From Erinaceus europaeus (lineage: Eukaryota; Chordata; Mammalia; Eulipotyphla; Erinaceidae), in NCBI RefSeq assembly GCF_950295315.1, contig NC_080164.1, positions 11,457,220 through 11,521,219 on the forward strand: a stretch of DNA of 64,000 nucleotides. The letters run 5' to 3'. How positions within the stretch are numbered: the stretch's first letter is position 1; every line of letters begins with the position of its first letter. This document shows, piece by piece, positions 32,413-42,893 of the stretch. The notes under the pieces are model-generated. The model was not told where the DNA came from. It ran no database searches and saw nothing but the letters and a program-made list of their open reading frames with translations. The position numbers and the translations under genes were made by a program.

Positions 32413-32765
32413 GTGTAGAACTCTCCTTTTTTCCTGTTCTTTCACTAGTAAGAGGAGTTCCTCGAGGACAGCATGACAACCTTGACTAATATTTCAAATA
32501 ACTTTTTTCTGCATGCAGTGGTAGATGTAACCAATCATTGCAGAACTAAAACTTAAAGATGTGTAAAACTAGCTGAGACCAATGCAAGGAGGATACTAAT
32601 CTGAAATGTCACTGATGGGTCACTAGGAGCAGTAATGAGATGAGCCACTAATGTGGATCTTGATGTAGCTCAGATTCTAATTAGTGTTCTATTTTTAGTT
32701 TGCTAAAACTAACCCCCAACATGATAAGAAAAAACATACTACTTAACATACACAAACGGCATTGA
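32413..32765. other. unassigned sequence
   Basis: No recognised feature. Confidence 0.4.
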
Positions 32766-32767
32766 GG

Positions 32768-32900
32768 GTAGGTGAAATAGCCCCGTTGGATCATGTGCTG
32801 CTTTGCCACTTTCAAGCTCATATCCTCTGCTGCATTGAAGGAAGCTTCAGTGCTGTGGTCCATTTCTCTCTCTAAAGCTCCCTGTCTCTATCCAAAAAAA
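32768..32900 (+). mobile_element. SINE-C, diverged
   Basis: GTAGGTGAAATAGCCCCGTTGG head, an ATTGAAGGAAGCTTCAGTGCTGTGG segment matched at 34880-34900, TCTCTCTCTAAAGC and TATCCAAAAAAAG tail. Confidence 0.5.
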
Positions 32901-32929
32901 GAAGTGAGAAGAAATTAAAACATCGAACT

Positions 32930-33632
32930 AAATGCAAAATAAAAGGATGAAGAGTAGGACAATGAACAACAAAACAAAGTAACTCATGTGAGAAGAGCAA
33001 AATGTCAAAAGTGCCTCCTAGTCAATAATGACTTTAAGTGAAAATTGATTAAACTCCTCAAACAAACCCCAAAGAGACTATCCAGAAAGACACAGAAATA
33101 TAGTTCAACAATATGCTGTCTTTAGGAAATTATCCCTTGAACTAAATCTCAGACAAGTTGAAGGTAAACGATGCAAAAAGATACACAAGGTCATGAGTAA
33201 CAAAATAAACTAAACTAGATAAGTATACTTTAAATGAAAACAAATTACAAGATACAAAGGACATTTATATCAATAAATGGTTTATTTCAATAAGGAGTTA
33301 TAACAAATATTCACTTACACATCATTACTAATAATGGACAGAATAGTTCAGCAGAAGTAATGAAATTGAGGACTTGAACACACAGTAAAGCAAATAGATC
33401 TTACTGACATATGTCTTCTGCCCAAATACAACAAAACACATATATTTTCAAGTGCATGGGAGATATTTAATATAGATCATACAGCAGGCCACAAATACAA
33501 TGTCAGTAGTTAAGGGACTGGGTGATAGCGCTGTTGGTTGAGCACACATTACATTGTGCAAGGACCCGCATTCAAGTCCCTGTTCTCCACCTGCAGAGGG
33601 AAAGCTTTGCTGCTAGTGGTGAAGCAGAGCTT

Positions 33633-33672
<40 letters not shown>

Positions 33673-33935
33673 TTCCCTCTCAATTTCTGGCTGCCTCTAC
33701 TATATATATATATATAGCTATCTTAGCAAATATCTTTTCCATCTGCAAAAAAGATGAAGTTGGAAGTCAGTAAAACAAGGAAAACTGAAACATTTATAAA
33801 TTTTTGGAAATGAATGAAAACACATTCACAAAATACAGGAAGTTATGCAACACAACAAAACTAGTGGTAAGAGGCTCTAAATGATTTATCTATAGGATAT
33901 ATTCATCTATAACTCTAAATTCTTGTTTTCTCAAG
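32930..33935 (+). mobile_element. ancient L1 ORF2 5' (endonuclease) region, interrupted by a SINE-B
   Basis: Segments AACAATATGCTGTCTTTAGG, GATACAAAGGACATTTATATC, TAATAATGGACAGAATAG, CTTACTGACATATGTCTTCTGC and ATTTTCAAGTGCATGGGAGATATTTAATATAGATCATACAGCAGGCCACAAA follow the order of the L1 endonuclease-coding region in old mammalian L1s. It resumes after the SINE near 33720 with GCAAATATCTTTTCCATCTGC. Many stops; no frame survives. Confidence 0.75.
33513..33717 (+). mobile_element. SINE-B inside the L1 relic
   Basis: GGACTGGGTGATAGCGCTGTTGGTTGAGC head, GGACCCGCATTCAAGTCCC, hairpin segment, then an expanded (TC)n at 33637-33667, CAATTTCTGGCTGCCTC and a short (TA)n instead of the usual tail. 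Confidence 0.88.
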
Positions 33936-34780
33936 GGAAAAATATCAATTAGTCATATATCCAAAGGATGCAAAAGCAATTTTAAGGGACTCGTTGACCC
34001 CATATGTTCATAGCTCCACTATTAACAATAACAAAGGGGTAGACACAACATAAATGGGGAGTTGGATGGTAGCACAGCAGGTTAAGCTCACATGGCACTG
34101 AGCACAAGGACTGGTGTACGAATCCCGTTTTGAGCCCCCAGCTCCCCATCTGCAGGGGAGTCGCTTCACAGGCGGTGAAGCAGGTCTGCAGGTGTCTATC
34201 TTTCTCTCTCCCTCTCTGTCTTCCCCATCCTCTCTCCATTTCTCTCTATCCTATCTAACAACGACAACATCTATAACAACAACAATAACTACACCAACAC
34301 TAAAAAAACGGCAACAAAAGGGAAAATAAATACACATTAAAAAATTTTTAAAAAGAAACAACATAAATGTTTATTGGCAGATGAATGGATAGAGAATCTA
34401 TGGGATATATATTAAATGGAAAAATAGTCTGAAATTTTTTTTTAAAAGATGATATTCTATCATTGGAAACAAAATTTGTGGAACATAAGGAAAGGTTGAT
34501 TTCTCTGGTATGTGAAATACAGAGAACGAAAGCACATGAACTTAAAAAAAAAAGTAGCCAAACTGTCCCTAATACTTTGTGAGAAATGTGGTGGTTATTG
34601 GGGACTTGGAGCACAGAACTACAGTGCTAAGGGAGGCAATCTTAAATCCTGTTAACCATTATTAAATCGATCATTCAATTACATTTATTTTTAAAATCTC
34701 AGATCAACTAACTATCATTGTACCTCAATGAACTAAAAAGGAATAGACTATTGGGATTATCTGTGCTCATGGTCGAAAAT
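33936..34780 (+). mobile_element. ancient L1 ORF2 3' end, interrupted by a SINE-A
   Basis: CATATGTTCATAGCTCCACTATTAACAATAAC...ACATAAATGTTTATTGGCAGATGAATGGATAGAG corresponds to the end of L1 ORF2 and beginning of the 3'-UTR. The continuation at 34436-34780 is more degraded. The SINE-A separates the two parts exactly within this conserved stretch. Confidence 0.75.
34057..34357 (+). mobile_element. SINE-A nested in L1, with 12-base target duplication
   Basis: Head GGGAGTTGGATGGTAGCACAG, CCGTTTTGAGCCCCCAGC, hairpin segment, CAACAACGACAACATC tail. ACAACATAAATG occurs at 34045-34056 and 34358-34369. Confidence 0.95.
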
Positions 34781-34794
34781 ACAGCTAAGTCAGA

Positions 34795-34948
34795 GCCAGT
34801 AAAATAGCTCACATAGCTAGTGTGAGGCCTTGCCATGCACTCTGCTCAGTTATGAGCTTAACCCGCATGTAATTAAAGGAAGATTTGGTGCTGTGATAGC
34901 TCTCTCAATTTATTTATCTATCTATCTCTTTATCTCAAAAAAAGAAAG
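34795..34948 (+). mobile_element. SINE-C, diverged
   Basis: AGCCAGTAAAATAGCTCACATAGC head, then a degenerate centre, GGAAGATTTGGTGCTGTGATAGC and a (TATC)-rich end with an A run. Confidence 0.5.
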
Positions 34949-35191
34949 AAAAAGACAGTACAGATAAATCATCATAAAAAGAAATTATCAACAGAAAATG
35001 AATATATGTCAACACAGATGTTTACATATTTTGTCATATTTCATAGTTTTTTTACTTAACATAGTATGCATATCTTTCTGCACTATTCTTTTCTAAGAAT
35101 AAAATTTCCTTAGCAATTACTATTAGGTACTATATTTATATTCACTGTCTCATTTTATTTTCTCAACTACCCTAAGGGGAAGACGTCAGGA

Positions 35192-35281
35192 TCTTCTTCT
35201 TCTTCTTCTTCTTCTTCTTCTTCTTCTTCTTCTTCTTCTTCTTCTTCTTCTTCTTCTTCTTCTTCTTCTTCTTCTTCTTCT
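35192..35281. repeat. pure (TTC)30 trinucleotide repeat
   Basis: Ninety bases without a single interruption; the minus strand reads (GAA)30. Purine/pyrimidine mirror symmetry makes it a classic H-DNA-forming sequence. Confidence 0.98.
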
Positions 35282-35396
35282 TTTTTGTTTTAGCAAAGGA
35301 TAATGTCTCATTAAAATTATAACCTGCCCAAAGCTCTGAAGCTACTAATTATCTGTGTAGTGAGAACATATTTAATTCTAATATCAAGAGCTAAGA

Positions 35397-35589
35397 GGGA
35401 GCCCTGAGCTAGCTCACCTGGCAGAGTGCATGTTTTGCTGTACATGAGCCCTGCTACAACATGGAGCTTCCACAGAAAACACAGACTGAGTTCCAGGTGG
35501 TAGAATGATGCTGTAATCTCCCTCCTCTTTCTCTTTCTCTCTCTCCTTCTGTCTCTTTCAGAAATCAGAGAGAAAGGGAGACATAAAGG

Positions 35590-35622
<33 letters not shown>

Positions 35623-35640
35623 AGAAAGAGAAAAGGAAAG
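35397..35640 (+). mobile_element. SINE-C with (GA)n expansion
   Basis: GGGAGCCCTGAGCTAGCTCACC head, GTAGAATGATGCTGTAATCTCC, pyrimidine block, followed by a purine run at 35565-35645 in the same element or its tail. Confidence 0.5.
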
Positions 35641-35647
35641 AAAGAAA

Positions 35648-35740
35648 TAAAACTGAGCTGGGGAGACACCATACCACATGTACAAGACCTTAAGATTATT
35701 CTCCAGTGCCCCATGAAATATCAGTGTCCCTTTAAGTCCA
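35648..35740 (+). mobile_element. SINE-C fragment
   Basis: AACTGAGCTGGGGAGACACCAT head and TTCTCCAGTGCCCCATGAAATATC. Only the first 90 bases. Confidence 0.45.
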
Positions 35741-36166
35741 CTATAAGTTCGAACATAACATCTTTTTATTAATTATTTTACTTTCCTAAATCCATATCAC
35801 TAGTAGACTAGAGCAGAATCTTGGATCTCTGGAAATTAAAGTCATATCATGACCAGGGTCATTAAGCCCAGAAAAGTTTGGTTAATCTTCCTTGCTCAAT
35901 ACATCACTACTCTGGTAAGCGGTTAAGACACTGACTCCTTTAGCGAAGCTAGGGGAGAGATTTACATTATAAATAATCACAAAGTCACCACCTCTCAAGG
36001 ATCACAACCCTCCTCCCCATACTTAAGAGATTCTGAATCTATAAATTGGCTCAAAACTCAGAATTGATTGATGAGTCACAACTTCATTTCTTTAAAAACA
36101 TATTTATTCATTAATGAATGAAATAGAGGAGGAAGAATGAATGTGAGCCATAGCATCATCTGCCAC

Positions 36167-36626
36167 TGTTGGGAAATTGTGCTCATGTGGTTGAACACTG
36201 GCAGGGCCCACAAAGCACTATATTTTCCTTCAAGTATTATTTACAGATCCCCACCATGTTATCTCCTCAGGGTATTGCTAATTCACTTAAAACCATTGCA
36301 ACAGTTGCTAAGGATGCTTCCACCTACCCGACATGCCTTTTGCCTCTGTCCATCCCCTATCCTAGCCAGTCCTGTCCCGACTTGCCACTTCCGGTTTTTG
36401 CTGTATAAAGCCCGCTGCTGTTCCGGTTTCACTCTCTTTTCTCTTCTGCATCCCGACCTAGAGAAGGGCTGGTGGGCATAGCAGGAGGCAGCCATTTTGC
36501 TAGCTCCAAGTGGCCTAAACACACTGTGCCCACATCCAACTCTGGGGCGTCAGCATGAATAAAGATTTGTGTTCCTGCTCTTCCAAGAGCTCCTGGTCTC
36601 TTCTCTCTCCCTAGCGCAACCCGACA
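36167..36626 (+). mobile_element. solo ERV LTR with perfect 6-base target duplication
   Basis: Starts TGTTGGGAAATTG and ends CAACCCGACA, with near-perfect terminal inverted repeats (TGTTGGG/CCCGACA). TGCCAC flanks it at 36161-36166 and 36627-36632. TATA box TATAAAG at 36404-36410 and AATAAA at 36558-36563 define U3-R-U5 in 460 bases. A six-base duplication is usual for class II (beta-like) endogenous retroviruses. No internal viral genes adjoin it. It sits inside a degraded antisense SINE-C (about 36093-36160 and 36627-36660). Confidence 0.93.
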
Positions 36627-36664
36627 TGCCACAAGTGATGTTGGCCATGACTTTCTATCACAGT

Positions 36665-36950
36665 GATTCAAATTAGATTGGTGCTCTTCAGACCTAGAAC
36701 TTTTTGCTAGTACAAATCAAATAGTGTAATAGTCTATAGATCTATTTCAGCTCAGAAGATATCATGAGTAACTAGCTGGAAACTGATCTGAAGTACCATC
36801 TCAACATGGTACCCATTCCTACTCTGCCTTTGGTGATTAAATGTAACCATTTTATTTTGCAAGTCTTGAATCACATTACTCTCAGTGAATTCAAAAAAGA
36901 CCACTTTAATGGAGGCATTCTTGCTGTCGATCCTCATCTTGGCAAAGAAG
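36665..36950. other. unassigned sequence
   Basis: No recognised feature. Confidence 0.4.
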
Positions 36951-36960
36951 AAATCTTCCA

Positions 36961-37307
36961 GGGGGTGGGCGGTAGTGCAGCACATTAAGCACACATGGAA
37001 CAAAGTGCAAGGACCAGTATAAGGATCTCGTTTCAAGCCCCCAACTCCCCACCTGCAGGGGGGTTGCTTCATAAGTGATGAAGCAGGCCTGCAGGTGTCT
37101 ATCTTTCTCTCCTCCCTTCTGTCTCTGTCTTCCCCTCCTCTCTCAATTTCTCTCTGCCCTATCCAATAACAATGACATCAATGGCAACAATAACAATAAT
37201 GGCAACAACAAGGGCAACAAAATGGAAAAAATGGCATCCAGGAGCAGTGGATTCGTAGTGCAGGCACCAAGCCCTAGCAATAACCCTGGAGGTAAAATGA
37301 TATATAT
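36961..37307 (+). mobile_element. SINE-A long form with target duplication
   Basis: GGGGTGGGCGGTAGTGCAGC head, hairpin segment, CAATAACAATGACATC, ACAAGGGCAACAAAATGG, then the complete extra tail with CAGGAGCAGTGGATTCGTAG at 37241-37260 and AATAACCCTGGAGG. ATCTTCCA flanks it (36953-36960 and 37308-37315). This copy best defines the long form. Confidence 0.95.
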
Positions 37308-37339
37308 ATCTTCCAATTTGTTTATAGATTTGATAAAGA

Positions 37340-37512
37340 ACGTACCTTAGTAAAAGACTTTAGGGGGTGTGGGGGGTGGTTTATGTCCTGGAACATGATG
37401 GCAGAGGACCTAGTGGGGGGTTGTATTGTTATGTGGAAAACTGAGAAATGTTATGCATGTAAAAAGTGTTGTATTTACTGCTGACTATAAAACATCAATC
37501 CCCCAATATATT
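37340..37512 (+). mobile_element. L1-O 3' end
   Basis: TTAGTAAAAGACTTTAGGGG, ATGTCCTGGAACATGATGGCAGAGGACC, TTATGTGGAAAACTGAGAAATG, TATTTACTGCTGACTATAAAAC, CATCAATCCCCCAATA. Same end as the 16.5 kb copy. Confidence 0.75.
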
Positions 37513-37514
37513 AC

Positions 37515-38055
37515 ATCTTCTAGTCAGCATAATGATAGGTAGAATGTTACATTAAATAGCCACTCTGGTATTGTATTCCTAAATTAATAAATATTTTTCT
37601 CTCAACCATCCTAGGGAATTTGGGACATTTCAACTTCAGTTAATACAGACCAAAATTTCTGAGTCTAAATTTTAATCAAGAAAGCAAAGATCATACTCAA
37701 CACTTGAGTTAGCACTCAACCCAGAATCTCTTTAGTAAACCCAAATTAATAAATTTGACTTAATCTGGTATTACATTCCTTTTATTCTTATCCAACTGTA
37801 TTAGGATCCATTTTTACTGATATGATATGGATTTGCTTGATACAGATTTTGAAAAGCTGTGTATCTATTTTGATGTATACTGTATCTTTTAAAAAATATT
37901 AGTGATTTCATATCCATTTGCAATGTTTTAAGATAGCAGAGTATAATTTCACATTTTCCTCAGCACCAGAATTCTGTGTTTCCATTCCTTCCATTGAGAG
38001 CTGTGTTAATTTTCTTAAGATCACAGGTATGAACTATGATTTCTATATCTACCTA
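37515..38055. other. unassigned sequence, no gene seen
   Basis: AT-rich. No recognised feature. Confidence 0.4.

Positions 38056-38058
<3 letters not shown>

Positions 38059-38110
<52 letters not shown>
38059..38110. repeat. (TA)n microsatellite
   Basis: 25 uninterrupted TA units. Confidence 0.97.
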
Positions 38111-38111
<1 letters not shown>

Positions 38112-38555
38112 CACATAGGCCACACTTCACAATTTGTGATTCATCTGCTAGGATTTGAATCTGACTATAGTTTAAGAAAACAGAGGTGAGAGGATATGTC
38201 CTTAGGACTATCAAGAGCCCTTTTTGAGGCAATTGTATGAGAGGAGAGGTCATTGAAAATTTATTAAGTCAGCCAGATACCAACTTCTTCAGGCTACTTG
38301 GTGAAACAGAGGGTTCGATGGTCACCAGTTTCATGGAAATCACTTTTTATGTCCTCATCACAATTTTCAGAATCCCTCCTATTTCCAATCAATGCTCTCA
38401 CTTTAATGTGGAGCTTATAAAAGTTGAGAATTAAATTTTCATTGTAAGTCAACCATCTGCAGGATTAGACATTGGATTTGCTTTTCAAAAACCTTGAACC
38501 TGTGGCTTAGGATTTAATGATTTTCTTTAAGGGATTCATAGAAAATTCCAACCCA
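38111..38555. other. unassigned sequence, no gene seen
   Basis: A 65-codon open frame at 38237-38434 without a domain. Confidence 0.4.
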
Positions 38556-38559
38556 GTTA

Positions 38560-39400
38560 CTGTTTTAGTTTTCTGTTGTTGCATAACAAACCCTCGCAAA
38601 TTTAGCAGCTTAGAATAACTCCTGTTTTATTATCTCACAGATGTCAAGATTCTAGCTAATATTTGGCTGAGTCTTCTATTAAGGATTGCACAAGTGGGAC
38701 TATACTCTTAGCTGAGTCTTAAGGCCTCTTCCTAGCACCTGTATTTATTGGGGTATTGTGCAGATACCCTCAGGGCATCACCCATTCCTGTGAGAGCTGA
38801 AACCCAAGCTTCCCAGAGTTCCTTGTTTCCTCCTCCCCCTTCCCATTCCATGTGAGCTGAAACCCTAGCCCCAAGTGCCTTGTTTCCTAGCCAATCCTGT
38901 CCCAACTTGCCACTTCAGGTTTTTATCCTATAAAGTCCAAAGCCCGATGCCGTTCAGGGTTAGCCCTCTTTTCCCCCTTTTGCCTCAGAGACCCGACACA
39001 GAGAAGGGTTGCTGCACATAGCAGGAGGTAGCCATTTTGCTAGCTCCACGTGGCCCAAACCTGTATACTCTCACCCAACTCTGAAGTGCCTGTGTGAATA
39101 AAGATTTGTGTTCCCTCTTTGCTCTGGTCTCTTCTCTCTCCCCTATGACACAGCCCAACAAGTATTAATTAGCCTGTAGAATTCACTTTTTTGAAGCTGT
39201 AGAAGTCACAGTGGTTCGGTTCCTCCCAAACTGTAAAGGCATCTTTGTTTCTAGTCTGTTCTGATGGAGTCTTCTATAACATAATGTGGTTGCATTATGG
39301 CTGGATCTCTGTATATGTTATGCTCTACTTACTAGAACTGAGTCTCAGATTCCACCAGAACTCAAAGACTGTAAAGAATACAAGGACTTAAGACCAGATT
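38560..39400 (-). mobile_element. ancient mammalian interspersed repeat, antisense, split by an LTR
   Basis: TTTTCTGTTGTTGCATAACAAACC, TTTAGCAGCTTAGAATAAC and TTTTATTATCTCACAG form the pattern of an old, widespread eutherian repeat. Its continuation appears after the LTR at 39161. Family name not certain (MaLR/ERVL-type is my best guess). The outer limit near 39400 is approximate. Confidence 0.45.
38746..39160 (+). mobile_element. solo ERV LTR, second copy of the 36 kb family
   Basis: Begins TATTGGGGTATTGTG (the expected TG has become TA) and ends CAGCCCAACA. CCAAT at 38891-38895, TATAAAG at 38929-38935, AATAAA at 39097-39102. The flanks TGTATT (38740-38745) and AGTATT (39161-39166) agree at five of six positions. 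Shares the GCCATTTTGCTAGCTCCA block and AATAAAGATTTGTGTTCC with the first LTR, but the U3 upstream part differs. Confidence 0.9.
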
Positions 39401-39404
39401 TTTT

Positions 39405-39585
39405 CTGTATCACACAGACTGTGAGCTGGTAAATTAAAGTTCCAGCTTACCCTTCAGATCTCCAATTTCTCCAGCACACTTAAATGTAACCAAACATATT
39501 TATCCAACTCTGTTCTATGGCATAAAATGCTTGATAACTTTCCATGGCCCCTGATGAAAGGTGTATTCATGATTCAATAATAATT
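39405..39585. other. unassigned sequence
   Basis: No recognised feature. Confidence 0.35.
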
Positions 39586-39587
39586 TT

Positions 39588-39961
39588 ATTTTTTAAATTT
39601 AATTTTAATTTTTTAATTTTTATTTTATCTTTGCCTCCAGGGTTATCACTGGGGCTCAGTCTCTACCCTATGAATCCACTGTTTCTGGAGGCCATTTTTC
39701 CCATTTTGTTGCCCTTGTTGTTACGTTTGTTGTAGTTGGTATAATTGTCATAGCTGTTGTTGTTGGATAGGACAGAGAGAAATGGAGACAGGAGGGGAAG
39801 ATAAAGAGGGGGAGAGAAAGATAGACACCTGCAGACCTCCTTCACCACTTGTGAAGCGGACTCCCCTGCAGGTGGGGAGCCAGGGGTCTGTACTGGCATC
39901 CTTATGCAGGACCTTGGACTTTCCACCAGTGCACTTAACCCACTGCACTACTGCCCAGCCC
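39588..39961 (-). mobile_element. SINE-A long form, antisense
   Basis: Reverse long tail GTTATCACTGGGGCTCAGTC, TTGTTGCCCTTGTTGTTACG, GTTGTTGTTGGATAGGACAG, hairpin CTTCACCACTTGTGAAGCG, a disrupted B box (GGGGTCTGTACTGGC) and head ending GCCCAGCCCCC. AATAATT-type sequence occurs at both flanks. Confidence 0.92.
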
Positions 39962-39969
39962 CCAAATAA

Positions 39970-41070
39970 TTGTTTTGTTAATGAGTTTCTTAAAGTAGTA
40001 AAATCTTCTGCAGGGTCAACAATTCCTTTAAATGTGTAATTAGGTCAGTGAACCTATTCTAGGCAATCTAGAGTCAATTCGTAGAAGCCATCATCACAAA
40101 AATTGCTACTTCATGTTAGCTCTCTGAAATTTATGAAAAAGTATCTTTTGCAGTATATACTTGTCCAGAGCATTGGGAGCAAATGGGGTCTTCATCTAGC
40201 TGAGACCACAACACCTACCTACTGGGGGCAGGGGAAAGGAGGCACTGATAAGTGTGGGGGGTATACAAATGGACTGGGTTTGCATAAGGAGAATGCAAAA
40301 TGTACTGAAAGGCTAAGGGTTGCATTTACTGCAGTAATTAGAATTTTTAAGTTAACAACAAAACAAAAGGGAAAACAAAAGGGGAGCCTCAGGCACTCAT
40401 CTCCACCCTGTTTGTGGTCATTTTGTTATAATGGAGAGTAGTTGAGACACATTGTGAGCTTCTATTTAAGAGGGGACATGTTTCTATTGGTTGGAACTCT
40501 TGTGGAGTCTAGCATAGTTGGGACCCCTTGTTTAGGTTCACTTATATCTGACTGGAAGTTGGCCTCAGGGAGATGGACACATAATGCTACAACTGAGCTC
40601 AAATCCTCTGTTCTAGTTGTTCTGTAGTACTCATGTCAGGTGTCTGTTTAGAATGAGTGTTTTCTTTAGTAATGAGATCCACTTCTTAGCAGTGCGCTCT
40701 ATGAAGAATGCTCTACCAATTGCTCATGCTCTTGAAGAACAGAAATAATTTAACTTAACCAACCAAGTCTTTCACAAGGTGCTGGATCACACATAGTAGA
40801 GGTACTTGGTCCCACTAACTCAGGGTCAGGGCTGGAGACTGTGGAGTGCTGCTCCAAGAATGAGGCTGTTGATCCAGGAGGTCCCTCTGAGCTGAGCTGA
40901 TTTTGAAGGTTATGTAGGCTACCTATTTTACTTCCAATGTTCAGAATAGGCTACTGGTCAAGTCTACAATCAAAACATGGAATAGCCTGGACTCTCTATA
41001 TGCTCTATATGTTAAATATGATTTAAGTGTGTTGTATATTATGCTAACAGTGATGGTTAGAAACAATACA
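39970..41070. other. single-copy-looking DNA, no gene seen
   Basis: A 112-codon open frame at 40103-40441 is Lys/Thr-rich at its end, shows no domain and crosses A-rich sequence. I judge it non-coding. Confidence 0.45.
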
Positions 41071-41072
41071 AC

Positions 41073-41265
41073 TTGAGGCTGGCAGGAGGTAAACCTAGAA
41101 CATGTATTGCCGTGCATAAGACCCAGGTTTAGGCCCCAGTCCCCACCAGTGTGTGTGGAGAAACTTCATAAGTGGTAAAGCAGTGCTGCAGATATCTTTC
41201 TCACTCTACTTCCCAATCCCCTGTTAATGTCTCTTTCTAATAAATCATAAAATAAATAAAATATG
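41073..41265 (+). mobile_element. SINE-B, diverged
   Basis: TTGAGGCTGGCAGGAGGTAAACC head, CCCAGGTTTAGGCCCCAGTC, AACTTCATAAGTGGTAAAGC, TTCTAATAAATCATAAAATAAATAAA tail. Confidence 0.82.
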
Positions 41266-41571
41266 AAACAATAATAAAAAGCTTATCATGTATTTGCTTC
41301 TTACCACATTTCTATTTTGGAGTAAAAGCCTATACAACAGTTTTTAATAGTTCTCTTGGGATATAATTATATGTATTCTATCCATTAAAATATTTAGTTC
41401 AGCAATGAATTCGTATAGAAAGAACATGTGCATCCATTCCCACATTCAATTTTAAGACTTTCTCATTTTCAAGAAAGAAATTAGACTCTAACCTCAACCT
41501 CCCTATTCCTCTCCCCACCAGCCTTAGACAATCAATAATTGTTTTCTGTCTCTTCATATTATCCTTTACTG

Positions 41572-42893
41572 GATATGGATTCCAGAAGAATTTAAAGATG
41601 GGTGCTGTCTTTGTTGATCTCACAGCAGCCTATGACACTGTCTGGCACCGTGGTCTCCTAGTCAAGATCTCAAGATGCCTGCCTCCATGGGTGGCCAACA
41701 CTATATCGTTTCTTCTCCAAAACAGAAGATTCCGGGTACATCTGGGTGACAAGTCTAGCAGATAGAGACTTGTCTCAAGTGGCCTCCCCCAGGGCTCTGT
41801 TCTGGCTCCTACGCTATTTAATATTTACATCAATGACCTCCCAGAAACTTCTTCAAGGAAGTTCATCTACGCCGATGACATCTGCTGTGCAACTCAGGCA
41901 TCCAAGTTCGACATCCTCGAGGAAACATTCACGAAAAACATGTCTCTGATATCTGATTACTGTAAAAAATGGCAACTAATCCCTAGCACTGCAAAAACGG
42001 TATCACCTGTTTTCCATCTACACCATGCTTCGGCCTCGCGTGAGCTTAATGTGCAGCTTGGCGATACGAGAATCCGGCATGAAGCCCAGCCAGTCTATCT
42101 TGGCGTTACTCTCGATCGCACTCTGTCATTTCACAAACATCTCATAAAAACCGCAGCAAAGGTGGGCGCGAGGAATAACATCATTGCAAGACTGGCCAGC
42201 TCCTCATGGGGCGCGAGCACTTCCACACTATGATCATCCTCTCTGGCATTATGCTATTCCACTGCAGAATACTGTGTCCCAGTATGGTTCCGTAGCCCCC
42301 ATGTCCACTTGGTCGATTCCAAATTATATTCCTCCATGAGGATCATTTCTGGAACCATCCGTTCCACCCCGGTTCCATGGCTGCCAGTTCTTAGCAACAT
42401 TGCCCCGCCAGATATTCGTCGGGATGCGGCATCATCTAAGTTCATTTCCCACGTCTACGCTCGACCGGACCTGCCAATATACGCGGATATCTTCGCCCAC
42501 CCTGTCCAACGCTTGACGTCTCGTCACCCAACCTGGTCCCCTACGCCTACACTGAACTTCTCTGTTCCAGTCTCTTGGAAACAGAGTTGGCAGTCAGCTG
42601 AGGTAAAGAACAAACACCTCATCACAGACCCCTGCAAGCGTCAACCCGGCTTTGACTTAGCACGTTATGATTGGGCCCTCCTCAATCGCTATGGAACAGG
42701 CCATGGCCGGTGCACCGCTATGTTCCATCGCTGGGGAGCCAGAGATGACCCGAACTGCCCCTGCGGCTCCAGACAGACTATGACCCACATAGTCAACGAC
42801 TGCCACCTCTCCAGATTCAAAGGAGGTCTTGAAACTGTACATAAGACTCAACCTGACGCTGTTGACTGGCTACAGAAGAAGGGCAAATGCTAG
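41572..42893 (+). pseudogene. Vingi reverse-transcriptase ORF, C-terminal part, two nonsense codons
   Basis: One reading frame runs across the copy with only two in-frame stops: TAG at 41763-41765 where copy 2 has Trp, and TGA at 42231-42233 where copy 2 has Arg. RT landmarks in order: TAAYDTVWHRGL (motif A), SSGLPQGSVL (motif B), YADD (41868-41879, catalytic motif C). The C-terminal region ends with a CxCx7Hx4C zinc-type motif (42756-42803) about 30 codons before the stop at 42891-42893. No RNase H DEDD pattern seen between YADD and the zinc motif. Non-functional as it stands: the endonuclease and start are missing. Confidence 0.9.

Noticed and set aside
35192..35281. TTC tract as the tail of a third antisense Vingi
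   Set aside because: The bases on either side do not match the Vingi 3' end.
36137..36671. Several 79-114 codon open frames on both strands
   Set aside because: They lie across the solo LTR and its flanks; no domain, and LTR structure explains the sequence.
36167..39160. One provirus bounded by the two LTRs
   Set aside because: Each LTR has its own target duplication, the sequence between them holds a SINE-A, an L1 fragment and a TA repeat, and no gag/pol/env-like frame is present.
40103..40441. 112-codon open frame
   Set aside because: No recognisable domain, Lys/Gln-rich A-run at the end, no splice or promoter context.
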